From contig JACTAT010000001.1 in assembly GCA_014526335.1 (NCBI GenBank), forward strand, positions 2,464,830 to 2,528,829: DNA of 64,000 nt, given 5' to 3'. Made by a program: the position numbers and the translations under genes. Under the pieces are notes generated by a model. That model was not told the DNA's origin. It did no database searches and saw nothing but the letters and a program-made list of their open reading frames with translations. This DNA is from Chrysaora quinquecirrha. Lineage: Eukaryota; Cnidaria; Scyphozoa; Semaeostomeae; Pelagiidae. How positions within the stretch are numbered: position 1 is the first letter of the stretch; every line of letters begins with the position of its first letter. Shown piece after piece: positions 62,501 to 64,000 of the stretch.

Positions 62501-62618
62501 TACCAATCACTGTTGCTCCAACATTGCTAACAACCAGGGGGACGTGACTTTGAGCTACAATTGATGACGGAGGTACAACGTATGTTTGAAGAGGAATGCT
62601 AGCCTTATCATCTTCCAT
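38807..62618 (-). CDS. GREB1: GREB1 homologue, complete 20-exon gene
   Basis: Minus-strand exons: 62384-62618 (ATG; in-frame TAA 15 bases upstream), 61494-61724, 60154-60519, 58836-58934, 57441-57608, 54312-56003, 53013-53175, 51618-51869, 51166-51272, 50025-50118, 47966-48207, 46949-47204, 46780-46859, 46417-46479, 45577-45665 (or -45686), 44366-44848, 42962-43166, 41604-41773, 40133-40278, 38807-39728 (stop). All introns are GT-AG, phases agree throughout, and the sum is 6063 nt: 2020 residues, against 1949 in human. Similarity is seen from end to end: [11 protein letters not shown] in exon 3, [10 protein letters not shown] in exon 11, [12 protein letters not shown] across exons 15-16, [12 protein letters not shown] in exon 18 and PVFFLTG at the C-terminus. 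Family knowledge: vertebrate GREB1 is an oestrogen-receptor cofactor containing a circularly permuted SF2-helicase-like region and a C-terminal TAGT-type glycosyltransferase, reported to O-GlcNAcylate the receptor. GREB1L is the vertebrate paralogue; an invertebrate copy would be pro-orthologous to both. The role in this animal is unknown. Confidence 0.94.
39779..40087. mobile_element. MITE (gcgtattttttggt family) filling GREB1 intron 19
   Basis: Reverse-orientation copy of the family at 43387-43713, ending ccgaaaaaatacgccc. It makes up about three quarters of the 404 bp intron 39729-40132. Its left end is truncated. Confidence 0.7.
40350..40640. repeat. aaaaccgt-rich simple repeat element
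   Basis: About ten imperfect copies of an aaaaccgtaaaacc motif, bracketed by gggggtcataga at the left and caatgaccccctc at the right, which are weakly inverted. Possibly a decayed MITE. It lies in GREB1 intron 18. Confidence 0.45.
40790..41009. mobile_element. 220 bp piggyBac-like MITE, copy A
   Basis: Begins ccctttcacacccgg and ends tccaggagggaaaggg. The right flank is TTAA (41010-41013) and the left flank ATAA. It is the inverted counterpart of copy B at 44118-44337 along its whole length, and contains the palindrome accatatggt. Confidence 0.75.
41130..41510. mobile_element. degraded satellite-related MITE
   Basis: Contains gaaatgttttgtgacgta, gacgtggccaaacg and acaaacaatgattggccg, a decayed relative of the 106 bp satellite family. 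It is interrupted near 41170-41290 by other sequence. Confidence 0.45.
42238..42355 (-). mobile_element. tRNA-derived SINE head
   Basis: The minus strand reads tggcgtagtgg (A box), then ggttcgagccc (B box), the RNA polymerase III promoter spacing of a tRNA. The body does not fold as a complete tRNA. Related copies lie at about 17030 and 47755-47850. Confidence 0.6.
42597..42894. mobile_element. 298 bp palindromic MITE related to the satellite at 1-4070
   Basis: Inverted ends ggccctggtcaaacgatca and atcgtttggccagggcc, flanked by TAA at 42594-42596 and 42895-42897, a PIF/Harbinger-type three-base duplication. Subterminal gacaaacaatgtttaatcg and the internal tatgacgtggataaacg correspond to segments of the 106 and 110 bp satellite monomers. 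Confidence 0.8.
43387..43713. mobile_element. 327 bp MITE, best copy of the gcgtattttttggt family
   Basis: The ends gggcgtattttttggt and accaacaaaatacgtcc are inverted repeats. The interior contains cagacgtcgaaacgta and ggtttcgcagacatcg. It lies in GREB1 intron 16. Confidence 0.75.
44118..44337. mobile_element. 220 bp piggyBac-like MITE, copy B
   Basis: Flanked by TTAA on both sides (44114-44117 and 44338-44341), with ends ccctttccctcc and ggtgtgaaaggg. Inverted relative to copy A at 40790-41009. Its right end is 28 bases from the donor of GREB1 exon 16. Confidence 0.85.
44366..44848 (-). CDS. GREB1: GREB1 exon 16: after the Walker A motif
   Basis: 161 codons (residues 1380-1540). It opens with [10 protein letters not shown]; together with the GPPQ that ends exon 15 this forms a Walker A nucleotide-binding loop, with the intron falling between Q and V. 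A cysteine/histidine cluster, [10 protein letters not shown], follows near the end, at the place where human GREB1 has YHHCEQCHQY. The exon is consistent with the helicase-like region. Confidence 0.9.
44911..45272. repeat. tgtggtgg minisatellite in GREB1 intron 15
   Basis: About five to six irregular units of roughly 65-75 bp, each with tgatgtggtggtatttttt and actgtggtggataagcacta. One strand is strongly G/T-biased. It begins 63 bases from the exon 16 acceptor, then runs into a c-rich stretch at about 45283-45291. Confidence 0.75.
45687..46416. other. GREB1 intron 14, no recognised element
   Basis: Only a short caacaacaac stretch near 46225 and a gatcggtcgcgagggtcg segment near 46284; nothing coding was recognised. 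Confidence 0.4.
47283..47516 (-). mobile_element. tRNA-derived SINE, well preserved
   Basis: The minus strand starts ggtggtgtggccgagtgg (A box), has gggttcgaatctcgtcggg (B box), then a body ending near ttaacaaattaag. The head resembles a Ser/Leu-type tRNA but its acceptor stem does not pair. It lies in GREB1 intron 11, 78 bases upstream of the exon 12 acceptor. Its tail sequence reappears at 17222 and 25141. Confidence 0.7.
47755..47850 (-). mobile_element. tRNA-derived SINE fragment
   Basis: Contains cgggattcgagccccaacc and ctaatccagctgagtcgtg on the minus strand, the same family as 42238-42355. Confidence 0.5.
48208..50024. other. GREB1 intron 10
   Basis: Mostly AT-rich unique DNA. 49640-49800 is a fragment of the CCAAT-rich repeat family (tctattgtttcggtctgttt). 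A (gat)n run lies at about 49969-49993, just before exon 10. No further exon is needed: exons 10 and 11 join in phase 2 to give [10 protein letters not shown]. Confidence 0.55.
50403..50774. mobile_element. 372 bp MITE with TTA duplication (PIF/Harbinger-like)
   Basis: Ends ggcaccgtttacacgagg and gtctcgtgtaaacggggcc are inverted, flanked by TTA at 50400-50402 and 50775-50777. Further internal copies of gtgtaaacg and tttacatgag occur. Related to 8215-8598. Confidence 0.75.
51870..53012. other. GREB1 intron 7, with possible retroelement tail
   Basis: Holds a poly-G run at 52450-52464, and at about 52745-52892 a segment ending in tandem ttgaattgaa units, which looks like a non-LTR retroelement 3' end in plus orientation. 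No exon is expected here by phase. Confidence 0.45.
53217..53437. mobile_element. MITE with gacatgtcgc ends, inverted copy
   Basis: Starts ggagacatgtcgcacgcaac and ends with gggagacatcgaggggacat. Reverse-orientation relative of 34505-34752; it lies 42 bases past exon 7, in GREB1 intron 6. Confidence 0.55.
53688..54274. mobile_element. 587 bp pogo/Tigger-like element with TA duplication
   Basis: Starts cagttgacatccgctatc and ends gatagcggatgtcagctg, near-perfect inverted ends, flanked by TA at 53686-53687 and 54275-54276. The left subterminal gaactctcaagggaaactgg and several repeats of cgagatagcgaatg lie inside. It is non-autonomous and ends 37 bases from the donor of GREB1 exon 6. Confidence 0.85.
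54312..56003 (-). CDS. GREB1: GREB1 exon 6: largest exon, helicase-like region
   Basis: 1692 nt, residues about 367-930, phase 1 at both sides. It includes [21 protein letters not shown] near its start, [20 protein letters not shown], and [19 protein letters not shown] with DPDNEVYW at its end, aligning with the corresponding region of vertebrate GREB1. A Ser/Thr-rich low-complexity stretch lies around residues 430-490. Confidence 0.9.
56388..56700 (+). mobile_element. tRNA-derived SINE-like repeat
   Basis: agtgtagtggttagcagttg resembles an A box and gcagttcaaaacc a B box about 40 bases later. The remainder is a body without recognised coding. It lies in GREB1 intron 5. Confidence 0.45.
56826..57393 (+). 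mobile_element. 5'-truncated non-LTR retrotransposon (LINE) 3' end
   Basis: An open frame to 57185 encodes the C-terminal tail of a LINE ORF2: [14 protein letters not shown], then FCKYC and [11 protein letters not shown], the CCHC-like motif that follows the reverse transcriptase. A 200 bp 3' UTR ends in an A-rich run at 57384-57393. It is inserted antisense to GREB1 in intron 5, ending 48 bases from exon 5. Confidence 0.8.
57735..58148 (-). repeat. CCAAT-rich dispersed repeat, most complete copy
   Basis: About 410 bp. The minus strand begins gcagaaaattacagcgagg and ends gaagttttgtacaactc, with two gattggtg motifs between. Pieces of the same family are found at 17995, 20555, 49640 and 56140. 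No coding frame or clear terminal repeats. Confidence 0.55.
58149..58835. other. GREB1 intron 4, no recognised element
   Basis: Purine-rich, AT-rich sequence with loosely repeated gaggggtaa and taatca words; no gene or mobile element was recognised. Confidence 0.35.
59190..60010. repeat. (gtta)n microsatellite with higher-order duplication
   Basis: Long interrupted gtta/tagt tetranucleotide array; the purest run is about 59450-59522. A block of about 200 bp (near 59195-59400, including ggttggtgacatagatggtt) recurs almost unchanged near 59520-59700. It lies in GREB1 intron 3. Confidence 0.9.
60154..60519 (-). CDS. GREB1: GREB1 exon 3: N-terminal cysteine-cluster domain
   Basis: 122 codons, residues about 156-277. 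Contains [20 protein letters not shown] and [14 protein letters not shown], the most conserved part of the whole protein between this animal and vertebrates. C222 and C225 form a CxxC pair. Confidence 0.93.
60905..61425. mobile_element. nested MITEs in GREB1 intron 2
   Basis: The outer parts (60905-61070 and 61395-61425) belong to the ggctaaac / gacatgtctcc family. Inserted at about 61074-61395 is a second element whose ends, ccgtaaatcctc and gaggatttacgg, are inverted; its interior has many aataagcccc words. A gtac sequence flanks both sides of the inner element. Confidence 0.65.
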
Positions 62619-64000
62619 ATCTTGCAGAGATTACTCAGTATCTCCAGCAGATGTCATTACTTTCCTTTGAAAAATACAAAAAGACAAGTTTAGTGAATAT
62701 GTTTTTTATGCTAAGAGCTAGCTGAACTTGATATGCAACTTAATCTTTAATTACTTATATCTTTAAACATTTTGATAATTTCCTTTTTCAAAATAAATTT
62801 CAATCAAAATTTTATATTCCAATTGTAGCTGTTAATTATTTTGAGTAGTATGTAAGTAAGCGCCCCAGACTCGATAAGCTTTGCTTCTTCTGGGGCGTAT
62901 GTCAACGTATGTACTGTTAGTTACTCACTAGGTAATATGTTGTCATGAATCATCATTATTATTAACTTAAAATCAAATGTTTCACTTTGGGATACCTGAC
63001 AACGCCCACTTTCATGACTGAATTTGTTGGGTTGGTTCCTCTTTCAAGCAAGCACTTTATGGCAGCTGAAAAAGGGGTCTCTTGGGAAAAAAGAGAACTT
63101 TTGTGTAGAAATTTTTTTGTACCACATTGACCATCCATACCATATTTCCTCTATAACCCTAAGGGCTTATTTAAAAATTTGTCTCAAACAGGAGCAATTT
63201 TTTTCAAGTTTGTGAATGAACTAACATTCTAACAAAAGGTGACAAAAAGCAAGCTTTGTAGCATTCTTCCCATCATCAGGAGCTTGAATATACGGCCAGC
63301 TCAATCAAAAAGGGAGCACTTATTCCAGGCAGGGGGGGCTTATTTGACAAGGTACAGTAAATGGCTATTAGGGAAAGTAACCACAAGATAACCACAGTTT
63401 CTAGATATAATCTAGATTCATGAAAAAATCTCTTTAAGCTTTTTGATTTTGCAAAACTAAATACTAAGTTGTAATGTATCATGGAACATGAATGCCAGTA
63501 AACACAATCAACTCAGAACCTTAGGTTGAACAAAAAGCTTGGGTGTAACAATTGATTGCAAGATATTGTAAAATAAAAGAATTTGCTCTTTTTCAAAAAG
63601 ACAAGATATCAGGAGACATCGCGTGCATTTTATGTTGCAATCCACAATAAAAAATTGCACAAGTATGCAGGAAAGTCAATATTTTGACAACCGCCCACTT
63701 GGAGTTCCAGGTCTGGCTGGCACTGTCCGACAAGGACTGACTAGACAGTGCACGTTGGGCTGTGTCCTAGGCCAACTTTGGTTAGGGAGCACCAGATTAA
63801 AGCGGATTAGATCCGTCGGAATTTCAGTTAATTTCCCCTGTCGAATTGTTGCAAAATCTTTGTGAAAAGAGCTTTCTGAAGTTTCAAATCATCTTGTTAA
63901 CAATTATAGGCAACAAACACAAGAAAATTATCTCCGATTGAGAACAGGTAGTGAGCGTAACTGCGAATTCTCAATGGCCTAGGACTAGATATACCAGGCA
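62619..64000. promoter_or_regulatory. GREB1 upstream region
   Basis: 5' of the GREB1 start codon. The minus strand has a possible acceptor (tttcaaag) at about 62666, so a non-coding first exon may lie further right. A perfect hairpin (cgccccaga / tctggggcg) is at 62862-62898. Right of 63270 are fragments with ggggggcttatttgac and agcggattagatccg, like MITE ends seen elsewhere. No coding exon was recognised up to the window edge. Confidence 0.4.

Overview
The window is nuclear DNA from an intron-rich, repeat-rich non-vertebrate animal. Introns are GT-AG, the genes are metazoan (EEF1E1/AIMP3, a KLF10/11-type factor, GREB1, an RPUSD4-like pseudouridine synthase), and the non-coding DNA is dense in MITEs, hAT, piggyBac, PIF/Harbinger and pogo/Tigger remnants, tRNA-derived SINEs and satellites. 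A cnidarian or another early-branching or marine invertebrate would fit, but the sequence alone does not fix the phylum. No bacterial, CRISPR or viral gene was recognised.

Layout. 1-4070: a 106-110 bp satellite related to a palindromic MITE found elsewhere in the window. 4336-8912 (minus): three 3' exons of an RPUSD4-like gene; its last intron is filled by a 161 bp satellite. 8911-16123: a 7.2 kb inverted-repeat, foldback-like element. Its arms have about 205 bp unique ends followed by arrays of a 98 bp AT-rich monomer. Its centre carries a pogo/Tigger-like remnant with a hAT copy nested inside (perfect 8 bp target duplication), plus a cysteine-rich ORF. 16252-20451 (plus): intact five-exon EEF1E1. 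17221-25140 and 25141-32921: a direct tandem duplication of about 7.8 kb covering EEF1E1 exons 2-5 and the 3' exons of the convergent KLF gene. Each gene keeps one whole copy: EEF1E1 in unit 1 and KLF (29716-33342) in unit 2. The other copies are a frameshifted, headless EEF1E1 and a promoterless KLF that still has open zinc-finger exons. 33343-38806: intergenic MITEs and low-complexity DNA. 38807-62618 (minus): a complete 20-exon GREB1 gene of about 2020 residues, reconstructed exon by exon with consistent phases; its introns hold most of the remaining mobile DNA. 62619-64000: upstream DNA of GREB1.

The genes do not form one pathway. EEF1E1 belongs to the multi-tRNA-synthetase complex, RPUSD4 modifies mitochondrial RNA, KLF10/11 represses transcription through Sin3, and GREB1 is a nuclear-receptor cofactor with helicase-like and glycosyltransferase-like regions. 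What joins them here is rearrangement: inverted-repeat insertion, tandem duplication with reciprocal loss, and expansion of a MITE sequence into satellite. Exon coordinates were read by eye from splice signals and reading frame; homology calls rest on recognised protein families, not on a search.
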